From the NCBI GenBank assembly GCA_001890945.1, contig MLAX01000004.1:62001-126000 (forward strand): DNA of 64,000 nt, written 5' to 3'. Below are positions 25,542 to 34,193 of this stretch, one piece after another; within the stretch, counting starts at the first letter, position 1, and each line of letters starts with the position of its first letter. A program made the position numbers and the translations under genes. The stretch comes from Alphaproteobacteria bacterium AO1-B. Its GTDB lineage: Bacteria > Pseudomonadota > Alphaproteobacteria > Rhizobiales > Stappiaceae. The notes beneath the pieces were generated by a model that saw only the letters and a list, made by a program, of their open reading frames with translations, did no database searches and was not told where the DNA came from.

Positions 25542-26213
25542 ATGAACCAATCCGCCCCAGCTTCTTTTGTCTACGATCCGCCGAGAGAGCCGTTCCTGCA
25601 CGTCCTCCACGTAGATACAGATCTTTTGGTGGTCAATAAGCCAAGCGGACTACTCAGCGTTCCAGGTAAAGCCCCGGAGCATTCTGATTGCATCGAGGCC
25701 CGCGCGCAGCAAGCCCATGCAGAGGCGCGGATCGTCCATCGGCTGGATATGGATACCTCCGGTGTCATGGTGCTGGCCATGAATGCTCAGGCTCACCGAC
25801 ACCTTGGTCTTCAGTTTGAGCGGCGAAAAACGGAAAAGACCTACGTGGCAGAGGTCTGGGGTCAGATTGAGAAGGATGCTGGAGAAATTGATCTGCCGCT
25901 TATCTGTGACTGGCCGAACCGCCCAAAGCAAATGGTGAGCTTTGAACACGGCAAGCCGGCCTTAACCAGATGGCAGGTGATTGCCCGGAACGAGCGGACC
26001 ACGCGTGTTCGGCTTTTCCCGTTTACAGGCCGATCTCATCAGCTGCGTGTTCACATGCTGTCACTCGGCCATCCGATTGTTGGTGACCGGTTTTATGCGA
26101 CTGGCGACGCGCTTTCAGTTTCGCCGCGTTTGCGCTTGCATGCAGAAAGTCTGACCTTGCACCACCCAACCGGTGGAGAGCGTGTCACGTTCGACGCTTT
26201 CTGCGAGTTTTGA
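25542..26213 (+). CDS. rluA: RluA-type pseudouridine synthase
   Basis: A 223-residue RluA-family enzyme without an S4 domain, about the length of E. coli RluA. The catalytic motif is HRLDMDTSG with Asp69; later blocks are EKTYVAEVWG, GRSHQLRVHM and GHPIVGDRFYA. RluA makes pseudouridine at tRNA position 32 and 23S rRNA position 746, the likely targets here. It follows the pnt terminator and probably has its own promoter in that short gap. Target assignment is by similarity in length and motif only. Confidence 0.85.
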   Translation: MNQSAPASFVYDPPREPFLHVLHVDTDLLVVNKPSGLLSVPGKAPEHSDCIEARAQQAHAEARIVHRLDMDTSGVMVLAMNAQAHRHLGLQFERRKTEKTYVAEVWGQIEKDAGEIDLPLICDWPNRPKQMVSFEHGKPALTRWQVIARNERTTRVRLFPFTGRSHQLRVHMLSLGHPIVGDRFYATGDALSVSPRLRLHAESLTLHHPTGGERVTFDAFCEF

Positions 26214-26226
26214 ACTCCAAAATACC

Positions 26227-26820
26227 CTAGGCAGCTTTTTGTCCGAGGGTCCTCATTTTTCGTTTCCAGCTCGAGATTTTGGTGTCGTCTGCAGCTTCAA
26301 CCATTCCGAATAGCGTTGACCTGACGTGCGAAAATCCGATGAAGCGAAAGATGTTACGCTCAAGGCTTTTCAGACTATGGGCCCGGTACCACAGGCGGTA
26401 GAAGAGCGAGGGCATCCCCATCGTCACGACAATTCGTGCTGACTTTCCCTTCATTTTCCCTTTAGGCCAAGCGTCATCCGCACCGCGCTCAAAAGCGGTG
26501 TCGTAATGGAATATCTGTTCCAGGAAGGCTTTCGTGTAAGCAGGCAACGTGCCGAGCCAAAGGGGATACACCAGCACAACATGGTCCGCAGCCAGGAGGA
26601 GGTCTCTGGCCGGATGCAAAGGGACTGGTGTTGGCTGGTTTTGAAAGTCGGACGGTGTTTGTAGGATCGGGAAATCCAGATCGGCGATCCGAATTAACAT
26701 TGCATCGTGTCCAGCTTCGACAGCGCCGCCTCGATAGCTTTCCGAAAGGGCGTGGCACAAATGGTTGGGGGCAGGGTCCGGGTGCCCGTCCAAAATAACG
26801 ATATGCTTTGCAACGGCCAT
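26227..26820 (-). CDS. NAD(P)H-dependent flavodoxin-fold oxidoreductase
   Basis: A 197-residue protein of the flavodoxin_2/quinone-reductase family (KefF/MdaB-like). The N-terminal nucleotide-binding strand is IVILDGHPDPAPNHLCHALS, and the FMN/FAD-contact block is VVLVYPLWLGTLPAYTKAFLEQIF (about 83-106). It is probably a cytoplasmic dimer that reduces quinones or similar electrophiles. The start has GGAGAGG five bases upstream. It converges on rluA with only 13 bases between. Exact electron acceptor is unknown. Confidence 0.85.
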   Translation of the reverse strand: MAVAKHIVILDGHPDPAPNHLCHALSESYRGGAVEAGHDAMLIRIADLDFPILQTPSDFQNQPTPVPLHPARDLLLAADHVVLVYPLWLGTLPAYTKAFLEQIFHYDTAFERGADDAWPKGKMKGKSARIVVTMGMPSLFYRLWYRAHSLKSLERNIFRFIGFSHVRSTLFGMVEAADDTKISSWKRKMRTLGQKAA

Positions 26821-26922
26821 TGACCTCTCCGAATTTTATTGGAGACGGTGGCACTCTAATGTTTCTGCAATTTATCGCCTTGAGACCGGTCAATCAGACA
26901 GGAGCTAAGATGCGTCGGCCGG

Positions 26923-27777
26923 TTATGCGCCGCCCACCCGGCGCAACCCGTCTCGTGCTATCTGGTTCGAATTGTCGAGGGTCATCGCGCGGGTAAAATT
27001 GCGCCGCGCATCTTTTGGCTTATCAAGCATCTCCAATGCAAGCCCCCGGTTTGCCCAGGCAACGGACGAATCGCGGTCCAGGTTGACCGCCATGGACAAG
27101 TCAGAGAAGGCTGCATTCGGATCGTTGACAGCGAGATAGGAAATGCCGCGGGCAATGTAAGGCGCGCTGGCTTTCGGGTTAAGGCCGATCGCTGTTGCGA
27201 AATCTTCGATGGCGCGCGGGTTCTGGTTCTGCGCCTGATAGATTAGCCCGCGGTTATAGAACGCTCGAGCATCACTGCTGTCTCGTGAAATCACGGAGTT
27301 GAAGTCGTTCAAAGCCGCTGTAAAGTTGCCCTGCTGACGGTAGATGTTCCCGCGGCCGACATAGGCGACGTCATAGTCCGGCTTGATGTTGATCGCCCGT
27401 GTGTAGTCGGAAATGGCCAGATCGTTTTGGCCCATCCGTCGGTAGACCAAAGCCCGGTTGGCGTATGTCTGGAAAGACTGCGGATTGAGCTGCAGGGCCC
27501 GATTGAAGTCTTCGATCGCGTTGTCGAGTTTTCCCGCCTGGCCGTAGGCAATGCCACGTGTGCTGTAAGCGTTGGCATCAGACGGGTTGGCTTCAATCAC
27601 GGATGTCAGGGAGGCGATGTTCGTCGAAGACCCTGCAGACGAGTTGACCGGCACACCTTGATAGACCCCGCTGCCCTGGCAAGCTCCCAGGAGCGTGACC
27701 ATCCCGAAAAGGGCGGCGTGTGGCAGAAAATTCCTGATCCGGCGCATGGAACTCATCTTAGTCAAGCCAATGGACAT
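26923..27777 (-). CDS. TPR-repeat lipoprotein
   Basis: A 284-residue lipoprotein. The signal peptide ends in the lipobox LLGAC, with Cys near residue 31, so the mature protein is lipid-anchored in the envelope. Six or more tetratricopeptide repeats follow, each with Asn-Pro or Lys-Pro turns (ALQLNPQSFQTYANRALVY, AINIKPDYDVAYVGRGNIY, AIGLNPKASAPYIARGISY). It resembles NlpI-type adaptors. I chose the ATG at 27777 because GGAGG lies 12 bases upstream; an ATG at 27756 is also possible. Partner proteins are unknown. Confidence 0.82.
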   Translation of the reverse strand: MSIGLTKMSSMRRIRNFLPHAALFGMVTLLGACQGSGVYQGVPVNSSAGSSTNIASLTSVIEANPSDANAYSTRGIAYGQAGKLDNAIEDFNRALQLNPQSFQTYANRALVYRRMGQNDLAISDYTRAINIKPDYDVAYVGRGNIYRQQGNFTAALNDFNSVISRDSSDARAFYNRGLIYQAQNQNPRAIEDFATAIGLNPKASAPYIARGISYLAVNDPNAAFSDLSMAVNLDRDSSVAWANRGLALEMLDKPKDARRNFTRAMTLDNSNQIARDGLRRVGGA

Positions 27778-27863
27778 GCCGTTCATCTGCCTCCAATTAG
27801 GCGGTAATATGGCTCTTAAGTCCGCTGCCATCCACGGCGGAGCGGGTATCCCCGACAAACGCC

Positions 27864-27890
27864 AAAAAGCCGACCGATCTTACGGCCGGC
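27864..27890 (-). terminator. intrinsic terminator of rpsU
   Basis: On the minus strand GCCGGCCG pairs with CGGTCGGC (one G-U) around a six-base loop and is followed by five T (plus-strand A 27864-27868). It lies about 58 bases past the rpsU stop. Confidence 0.75.
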
Positions 27891-27947
27891 CTCTCGGCAG
27901 ATATGGTTTGCAGAAAGCTTGCTGCCAGCAGCACGCTCAAGCCGGGA

Positions 27948-28175
27948 TTAGCGGCGAGCGGATTTGCCCGGCAGAAGACCTTCGCGCTGAGCCCGCTTGC
28001 GAGCCAGCTTGCGAGCGCGGCGGATAGCTTCGGCTTTCTCACGCGCTTTTTTCTCAGACGGCTTTTCGAAGTGACCGCGAAGCTTCATTTCACGGAAGAT
28101 GCCTTCGCGCTGCATCTTTTTCTTGAGCGCCTTCAGCGCTTGATCGACATTGTTGTCGCGAACCAGAACCTGCAC
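27948..28175 (-). CDS. rpsU: 30S ribosomal protein S21
   Basis: A 75-residue basic protein beginning [20 protein letters not shown], with the S21 core [21 protein letters not shown] and an Arg/Lys-rich tail. S21 is needed late in 30S assembly and for base pairing of mRNA to the 3' end of 16S rRNA. The start codon is GTG with a GGGA tract 10-12 bases upstream. It stands alone with its own terminator at 27864. Confidence 0.96.
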   Translation of the reverse strand: MQVLVRDNNVDQALKALKKKMQREGIFREMKLRGHFEKPSEKKAREKAEAIRRARKLARKRAQREGLLPGKSARR

Positions 28176-28528
28176 GCGTTTTTTCCCGTTTTTAATATGC
28201 TACGGTCAATTCCGCAGCGAATTAAGACCATGATTGAAGCGAGGTTTCGTCAAACGAACTTGAGACTGCTCTGAACAACATGCAGTCAACGCAAGAGTGC
28301 ATCCACTAGTGTACAGAAACCGGTTCGCCGCTGACGCGTCGCTCACTTTGAGCCGGGTGTTTACCAGAGGCCGGGGATTGAGTCCACAGTGATTTGAAAA
28401 AGAAATGGCTCAAATCCGTGATTTGGTCATTTCCAAGCGCCCCGGCAAGGGCGGAAACGTGGTGGACACCGGTGAGTTAGACGAGTAGAGGTGGTTTTTC
28501 AATTCCCGCCCATACTTTGGAGTGACGA
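28176..28528. other. intergenic region, 353 bp
   Basis: The gap between rpsU (minus) and the MATE gene (plus) must hold both promoters. I see no convincing reading frame, RNA gene or terminator. A short interrupted inverted repeat around TGGCTCAAATCCGTGATTTG (28405 onward) is the only structure noted. Confidence 0.4.
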
Positions 28529-29929
28529 ATGGCGCAGCGCGCTGCAGGGGCTCCTGATTCGACGACAAAACAATCCTTGTGGCAGAGCGATATTCTGCCA
28601 ACCCTTTCGCTCGGGTTGCCCTTGGCCGGTGCGCAGTTGGCCCAAATGGCTATCAACACAACTGATGTATTGATGATCGGCCGTTTGGGCGCCGAAGAGC
28701 TGGCCGCGTCGGTATTGGCATTCAATTTTTACATGCTGCTCTGGTTTTTCGGCATGGGGCTCCTTCAGGCGGTGATTCCCCTCGCAGCTCGTGCCCGGGG
28801 GCGGCGGCAACCGCGGGATCTTCGCCGCGCGGTCCGGATGGGATTTTGGGTTTCGGTTCTGTACTGCCTGCCGATCTGGGTGCTTCTTTTTTTCACCGAA
28901 GAATTGCTCTTGCTCTTCGGTCAGGATCCGGAACTTGCCCGGCTCGCCGGCATTTACATGGGCGTCTTGCAATGGACCATGTTGCCGGCGCTTCTGATCA
29001 TGGCCGTGCGCGGCTTCTTGACCGTGATGGAACGTACACAGGTCGTCCTGTGGGCAACGATTGCCGGAGCCTTGGTCAATGCGGCCCTTGATTATGTTCT
29101 GATCTTTGGAGAGTTCGGCTTTCCGCGTTTGGAATTGATAGGTGCGGGTATTGCCTCCGTTTTCAGCGCAACGACAACGTTCCTGTTTCTACTCTTTTAC
29201 GCGCTCTATCATCCGAGACTGCGGCGGTATCACATCCTCGGCCGAATTTGGCGGTCGGACTGGCCCGTTTTTTTCCAGATCGTTCGGTTGGGAACGCCAA
29301 TCGCGGTCACGATTGTGGCTGAAGGATCATTGTTCACTGCATCTGCAATCATGATCGGATGGTTGGGCACGATTCCGCTTGCCGGTCATGGCATCGCGTT
29401 GCAGATCGCTTCCCTGACGTTCATGGTCCCCGTTGGCTTGTCTGTTGCTGCAATGACCCGGGTGAGCTTGGCTGATGGGCGCGGCGACAAAGAAGGTGTT
29501 GGCCGTGCCGGGTGGACGGCGCTCGGCGTGACGATGACCTTTATGGGAGCGTTCGCGGTTCTGTTTTGGACCGTGCCGGAGACACTTGTCGGGTTTTATC
29601 TGGATCTCACCGACCCGCAGTCGCAAGAAGTGCTCGCCTACGGCGTGTCTTTCCTTCTCGTTGCGGCACTCTTCCAGCTGGCCGACGGCGGTCAGATCAT
29701 AGGCGTCAACAACCTGCGTGGCCTGGGCGACACCACGATCCCGCTTTTTTATGCCCTTTTCGGCTACTGGATCGTCGGGATCAGCCTCTCGCTTGGCCTC
29801 GGATTTTTGGCCGGCTGGGGCGGTGTCGGGGTCTGGTGCGGTCTTGCTGGGGGCCTCTTGTCGGTCGCGATCTTGTCCAACGTCCGCTTTGCCCGCCGGG
29901 AAAGACTCGGTCTGCTTCAGCGCAATTGA
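28529..29929 (+). CDS. MATE family efflux transporter
   Basis: A 466-residue polytopic protein with about 12 transmembrane helices in two homologous halves. The first half opens with LPTLSLGLPLAGAQLAQMAIN and DVLMIGRLGAEELAASVLAF, typical of the NorM branch; the second half has GTPIAVTIVAEGSLFTASAIM. It would expel cationic drugs or metabolites in exchange for H+ or Na+. GGAG lies eight bases before the ATG. It converges on purK with the stop codons adjacent. Substrate cannot be named. Confidence 0.9.
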   Translation: MAQRAAGAPDSTTKQSLWQSDILPTLSLGLPLAGAQLAQMAINTTDVLMIGRLGAEELAASVLAFNFYMLLWFFGMGLLQAVIPLAARARGRRQPRDLRRAVRMGFWVSVLYCLPIWVLLFFTEELLLLFGQDPELARLAGIYMGVLQWTMLPALLIMAVRGFLTVMERTQVVLWATIAGALVNAALDYVLIFGEFGFPRLELIGAGIASVFSATTTFLFLLFYALYHPRLRRYHILGRIWRSDWPVFFQIVRLGTPIAVTIVAEGSLFTASAIMIGWLGTIPLAGHGIALQIASLTFMVPVGLSVAAMTRVSLADGRGDKEGVGRAGWTALGVTMTFMGAFAVLFWTVPETLVGFYLDLTDPQSQEVLAYGVSFLLVAALFQLADGGQIIGVNNLRGLGDTTIPLFYALFGYWIVGISLSLGLGFLAGWGGVGVWCGLAGGLLSVAILSNVRFARRERLGLLQRN

Positions 29930-31024
29930 TCAGCGGGTTTTTGGAGAGATCCGGTTCACATGCCCCATCTTGCGGCCATCCCTGATTTCGGCCTTGCCAT
30001 AAAGGTGCAGTTGAGCCGCCGGGTCTTTGAGAATGCCATGCCAGTCTTCGGCATCACGGCCGATGAGGTTTTCCATGACGGCATCAGAATGACGGTCTAC
30101 AGGGCCAAGCGGCCAACCGGCGACTGCACGAATGTGTTGATCAAACTGGGACGTCAAACACGCGTCCTGGGTCCAATGACCTGAATTGTGAACGCGCGGC
30201 GCGATCTCGTTGACCAACAGCTTTTCGGTATCGCCGTTGCGAACAAGGAACATCTCAACGCCCATCACGCCAACATAGTCGAGACTTGAAACGATCCGTT
30301 CGGCCATTTGCCGGGCTGCTGTCAGCGTTTGCTCAGAAACGCCAGCCGGAACCGTTGATGTCTTCAGAATGTGGTTTTCGTGATGGTTTCGGGCAATGTC
30401 ATAACTTGCGCTGTTGCCGTCCAAATCTCGTGCGACGATGACTGAGACTTCACAGTCAAAGCCAATGAGGGCTTCTAGAACCGCAGGAGCGTTGCCGATC
30501 CGTTCGAATGCACCGCCAATGTCCTCAGGCGAACGGATCATGGTCTGGCCTTTACCGTCATATCCGAACCGCCGGGTTTTCAAGACGCCTTGGCCGCCAA
30601 AGTTTTGAACGGCTGTTTCGACATCCGCTTGCGAGGTGATTTCTGCAAAGTCAGCAATCGCCACACCTGAATTTTTCAGAAACTCTTTCTCAAACAGGCG
30701 ATCCTGGGAAACTTCAAGAGCACGGACACCGGGGCGAACCGGGACCTTGTCCACAAGATGCTGCCCGGTGGGCCCAGGGACATTTTCAAACTCGTAGGTT
30801 ACGACGGACACGGCATCAGCAAATACTTCCAGCGCAGCTGTGTCCTCATAAGCTGCGATCGTGTGTTGCGCGCTGACATCAAACGCAGGGCTGTTCTGGT
30901 CAGGACAGAAAATGTGTGTTTTGAGGCCCATGCTGGCAGCCGACTGGGCCAGCATGCGGCCCAACTGGCCGCCGCCAAGAATTCCGATCGTGTCACCGGG
31001 TTGAAGGCGAATGGAAGCGCTCAT
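29930..31024 (-). CDS. purK: N5-carboxyaminoimidazole ribonucleotide synthase
   Basis: A 364-residue ATP-grasp enzyme. The N-terminal GDTIGILGGGQLGRML is the PurK signature; ATP-binding and Mg residues lie in GFDCEVSVIVARD, GVMGVEMFLV and VNEIAPRVHNSGHWT. It carboxylates 5-aminoimidazole ribonucleotide using bicarbonate and ATP in purine synthesis. It is the second gene of a purE-purK operon, 24 bases after purE. Length is typical. Confidence 0.95.
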   Translation of the reverse strand: MSASIRLQPGDTIGILGGGQLGRMLAQSAASMGLKTHIFCPDQNSPAFDVSAQHTIAAYEDTAALEVFADAVSVVTYEFENVPGPTGQHLVDKVPVRPGVRALEVSQDRLFEKEFLKNSGVAIADFAEITSQADVETAVQNFGGQGVLKTRRFGYDGKGQTMIRSPEDIGGAFERIGNAPAVLEALIGFDCEVSVIVARDLDGNSASYDIARNHHENHILKTSTVPAGVSEQTLTAARQMAERIVSSLDYVGVMGVEMFLVRNGDTEKLLVNEIAPRVHNSGHWTQDACLTSQFDQHIRAVAGWPLGPVDRHSDAVMENLIGRDAEDWHGILKDPAAQLHLYGKAEIRDGRKMGHVNRISPKTR

Positions 31025-31048
31025 GGCAGCCTATCCTGCGTCTGGTGA

Positions 31049-31543
31049 TTAATTGGTGTCGTCGACCGGGAACTCTGCGACAGCGGCAGTACGCCCGGCC
31101 CGGTACGTGTCGAGAGCTTTTTCGATATCAGAATTGTTGAGGGCCAGGACCGCGCCTGCCAACAATGCCGCGTTGGTCGCTCCGGCCTTGCCGATTGCCA
31201 ATGTGCCAACCGGGATGCCGCCGGGCATCTGTACGATCGACAGGAGGCTATCCTCCCCGGAAAGCGCGCGGCTTTCGACCGGAACACCGAAAACGGGCAG
31301 AGGTGTTAAAGCTGCAGTCATGCCGGGCAGGTGAGCCGCACCGCCGGCGCCAGCGATGATAACCTTGAAACCTTCGGCTTTGGCGCCCTTGGCAAACTCA
31401 TACATGCGGTCAGGTGTCCGGTGCGCGGAAACAATGCGCGCTTCGAAGGAGATGCCAAGCTCGGCAAGCGTGTCGGCAGCGTGTTTCATGGTCGGCCAGT
31501 CGGACTGACTGCCCATAATAATTGCAACGTCTGCCTGCGCCAT
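31049..31543 (-). CDS. purE: N5-carboxyaminoimidazole ribonucleotide mutase
   Basis: A 164-residue class I Pur[11 protein letters not shown] (about 11-20) holds the phosphate-binding Ser-Gln-Ser-Asp; [17 protein letters not shown] and [25 protein letters not shown] complete the active site. It moves the carboxyl group of N5-CAIR to carbon 4. It leads the purEK operon. The start lies close to a GGAGTAGAGA ribosome site. Cytoplasmic octamer in known members. Confidence 0.96.
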   Translation of the reverse strand: MAQADVAIIMGSQSDWPTMKHAADTLAELGISFEARIVSAHRTPDRMYEFAKGAKAEGFKVIIAGAGGAAHLPGMTAALTPLPVFGVPVESRALSGEDSLLSIVQMPGGIPVGTLAIGKAGATNAALLAGAVLALNNSDIEKALDTYRAGRTAAVAEFPVDDTN

Positions 31544-31678
31544 TCTCTACTCCAAGTGTTGCGGGAGGCCGGAAGAGCCGCGGAGTATAGGCACGGAGCG
31601 CTGCTTCGCAAGCATCAATGCAGACGAAACATCAGGGAGCTCTATCAAGCAGGGCTGTTTGGCACTGACGGGTCGAGA

Positions 31679-31876
31679 TCAGGCAATAATGTCGGGGCGA
31701 AGCTGATCTTCCAAAACCATGATCCGGTCCTTGATCATCAGTTTCTTTTTCTTCAAGCGCTGAAGTTGAAGAGCGTCGTGATTGGACGTGGCCGCCAATG
31801 CCTCTACGGCGACGTCGAGATCCCTGTGTTCCTGACGGAGCTGCGCAAGCTCCACCCGCAAAGCCTCAGTATCCAT
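31679..31876 (-). CDS. YdcH/DUF465 family small protein
   Basis: A 65-residue, highly charged helical protein of the YdcH (DUF465) family. It contains a central heptad-like stretch (VELAQLRQEHRDLDVAVEAL) and the conserved block LQRLKKKKLMIKDRIMVLED. The ATG at 31876 has GAAGG five bases upstream; a TTG four codons earlier lacks that spacing. Function of the family is unknown. A second YdcH gene lies divergently at 32225. Confidence 0.87.
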   Translation of the reverse strand: MDTEALRVELAQLRQEHRDLDVAVEALAATSNHDALQLQRLKKKKLMIKDRIMVLEDQLRPDIIA

Positions 31877-32224
31877 TCGTGCCTTCAATCCCCCAGAACC
31901 GGTCCCTAGTCCTAGTCCATTTTTGGGTGTACGGGCAAGACAGCATAAGTTTTTGCCGTTTTTTCACCGAAGGATTGGGCCCGGGCCCTTGGAACCACTT
32001 TTTCCTGTGTGCCGTAATTTCTGAGATGGCAAATCTGTCATGATCAAAAACCGATAGTTTTTAGTGTCTTAGGTATGTGCCGGAATTTAGGAATTCTAAA
32101 GGATAGTGGCGAGAACCCGTTCTACGACGGCAAAATGGTTCCGGTATGCAGAATCTGCAATCGACAACGCCTGAAAATGTGTGGCACGATGTTTTCGTTG
32201 AGCCAACAGACAGGAGGTTTATCC
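31877..32224. other. intergenic region, 348 bp, between two ydcH-like genes
   Basis: The divergent promoters of the two YdcH-type genes must lie here. A weak plus-strand terminator-like hairpin is seen at 31934-31957 (GGCAAGA with TTTTTGCC, then six T at 31959-31964) with no plus-strand gene before it, followed by the GC palindrome GGGCCCGGGCCC. No reading frame with a ribosome site is seen besides the ydcH start at 32225. Confidence 0.4.
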
Positions 32225-32404
32225 ATGTCAATGCAGTCACATCTCGCAGAACTTGAGCGCCGCCATGCGGAAATGGAACGCAAGATCGAAGACGCTCTGT
32301 TACATCCGAGTACGGACTCCCTGAAATTGGCTGACATGAAACGGCAAAAACTCAAGATCAAGGATGAGATTGAGCGAATACGAAAAGATGTGACGATCCA
32401 CTGA
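32225..32404 (+). CDS. YdcH/DUF465 family small protein
   Basis: A 59-residue charged helical protein, paralogous to the product at 31679. It begins MSMQSHLAELERRHAEMERK and contains the DUF465 block LADMKRQKLKIKDEIERIRK. The ATG at 32225 has a clear CAGGAGG about eight bases upstream; longer in-frame starts back to 32075 lack one. It is followed by a strong terminator, so it is a monocistronic transcript. Function unknown. Confidence 0.9.
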   Translation: MSMQSHLAELERRHAEMERKIEDALLHPSTDSLKLADMKRQKLKIKDEIERIRKDVTIH

Positions 32405-32427
32405 TCGCACGGACGTTGGGAAATTCA

Positions 32428-32456
32428 ACGCCGCGCCATCTGCGCGGCGTTTTTTA
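32428..32456 (+). terminator. intrinsic terminator of the second ydcH-like gene
   Basis: ACGCCGCGC (32428-32436) pairs with GCGCGGCGT (32442-32450) around a five-base loop and is followed by a T-run and ATT. It may also stop the converging acyl-CoA synthetase transcript, which ends at 32475. Confidence 0.9.
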
Positions 32457-32474
32457 TTCATGGAGATTAACTTC

Positions 32475-34106
32475 TTAGAGGGCCTTGGCTTGCTCCCGGA
32501 GGGCAAACTTCTGGATTTTACCGGTCGATGTTTTAGGCAGGTCGCAGAAGACAATCGTCTTTGGAGATTTGAAGCTTGCCAGATGTTCCTTGCAGAAGGC
32601 CATCAGGTCGGTCTCTGTCGTGTCTGACCCCGGTTTCAGCTCAACGAAGGCGCAAGGGGTCTCGCCCCATTTTTCGTCCGGCCGGGCAACGACTGCCGCG
32701 GCCTGAACGTCCGGATGTTTGTAAAGGACATCTTCAACCTCGATGGAGGAGATGTTTTCGCCGCCAGAAATGATGATGTCCTTGGATCGATCTTTCAATT
32801 GGATATAGCCGTCCTGGTGCATCACACCGAGATCGCCGGAATGGAACCAGCCACCCTTAAAGGCTTCATCCGTCGCCTCCGGGTTTTTCAGATACCCTTT
32901 CATCACGACATTGCCGCGGAACATTACCTCCCCAATGGTTTGCCCATCGGCGGGAACCGGTTCCATGGTCTCCGGGTTGAGAACCGTCAGATCTTCTAGC
33001 GCAACGTAGCGAACACCTTGCCGCGCTTTCTTTTGAGCTTGTTGTTCAAGAGGCAGCGAATCCCATTCGCCCTTCCAGTCATTGACCACCGCTGGGCCGT
33101 AGACCTCGGTCAATCCATAGAGATGGGTCACGTTGAACCCGGCCGTTTTCATTGCTGCCAGGACGCTTTCCGGCGGGGGCGCTGCGGCGGTGAAGAACTC
33201 GACCTCCCGGTCCAAATCGCGTTTGTCGTCGCCGGCATTGAGCAGTGTCGACATGATAATCGGCGCACCGCACAAGTGGGTCACGCCTTCATCCGCGATC
33301 AGATCCCACATGGCTTTTGGCCGGACCCAACGCAAACACACATGCGTTCCGGCGACAACGGATAGGGACCAGGGAAAGCACCAGCCATTGCAATGGAACA
33401 TGGGCAATGTCCAAAGATAGACAGGATGCTTGGCCATCGAAGCGGTGATCACGTTTGCTTGGGCCAGCAGATAAGCGCCGCGGTGGTGGTACACGACACC
33501 TTTGGGATTTCCTGTGGTGCCGGATGTGTAGTTCAGCGTGATGGCATCCCATTCATCATCGGGGAGGGACCAGCTGAAATCCGGATCCCCGGATTGAAGG
33601 AAATCTTCATAATCCAGTGACCCCAAACGCTCGCCATCCTGCGGGAATCCGGGGTCTGAATAATCGATCACGGTCGGTTTGACGGTGGCCAGTTGGAGGG
33701 CTTCCTTGATCACGGGCGCATATTCGCGATCCGTAATCAGCACCTTGCAGTTGGCGTGATCGAGCTGGAACGCAATGATCGCTGCATCAAGCCGTGTGTT
33801 GAGGGAGTGCAAGACAGCTTTCGTCATCGGCACACCATAGTGAGCCTCAAGCATTGGCGGGACATTCGATAGCATTACGCTGACGGTGTCTTCCTTACCA
33901 ATGCCGTGTTTGCTCAGTGCGGATGCCAGTTGTTTCGAGCGCTTGTAGAATGTCCGATAATCTGTCCGCTGTTTGCCATGAATGATCGCGGTGTGATCTG
34001 GAAACACATCTGCGGCCCGCGCCAAGAAGCTTAAGGGGCTCAGCGCTGCATAGTTAGCGTCAGTCTTGTCCAGTCCTTTGGCAAAGGGGCTAACTGTCGC
34101 GTCCAT
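32475..34106 (-). CDS. acyl-CoA synthetase (AMP-forming)
   Basis: A 543-residue adenylate-forming ligase. The P-loop-like motif is LNYTSGTTGNPKGV (about 187-200), the A5 motif is YGLTEVYG, the hinge region is GWFHSGDLG, and the catalytic lysine is in KTSTGKIQKF near the C-terminus. Closest known relatives are the medium-chain/short branched acyl-CoA synthetases (PRK08162 type). It activates a carboxylic acid as an acyl-AMP, then as a CoA thioester. GGGAGGA lies six bases before the ATG. Acid specificity is not readable. Confidence 0.88.
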   Translation of the reverse strand: MDATVSPFAKGLDKTDANYAALSPLSFLARAADVFPDHTAIIHGKQRTDYRTFYKRSKQLASALSKHGIGKEDTVSVMLSNVPPMLEAHYGVPMTKAVLHSLNTRLDAAIIAFQLDHANCKVLITDREYAPVIKEALQLATVKPTVIDYSDPGFPQDGERLGSLDYEDFLQSGDPDFSWSLPDDEWDAITLNYTSGTTGNPKGVVYHHRGAYLLAQANVITASMAKHPVYLWTLPMFHCNGWCFPWSLSVVAGTHVCLRWVRPKAMWDLIADEGVTHLCGAPIIMSTLLNAGDDKRDLDREVEFFTAAAPPPESVLAAMKTAGFNVTHLYGLTEVYGPAVVNDWKGEWDSLPLEQQAQKKARQGVRYVALEDLTVLNPETMEPVPADGQTIGEVMFRGNVVMKGYLKNPEATDEAFKGGWFHSGDLGVMHQDGYIQLKDRSKDIIISGGENISSIEVEDVLYKHPDVQAAAVVARPDEKWGETPCAFVELKPGSDTTETDLMAFCKEHLASFKSPKTIVFCDLPKTSTGKIQKFALREQAKAL

Positions 34107-34193
34107 GATTTTCCTCCCAATCGTCTTTGCCCGGTATCAAAGCCGGAAAAGTCTTTGGGAGCAATGCAACAAAGGGCGTTTGTGGTACTGCGG

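Noticed and set aside
24734-25543. 269-codon frame opposite pntB
   Set aside because: It is the antisense shadow of the conserved PntB reading frame, and its product looks like no known family.
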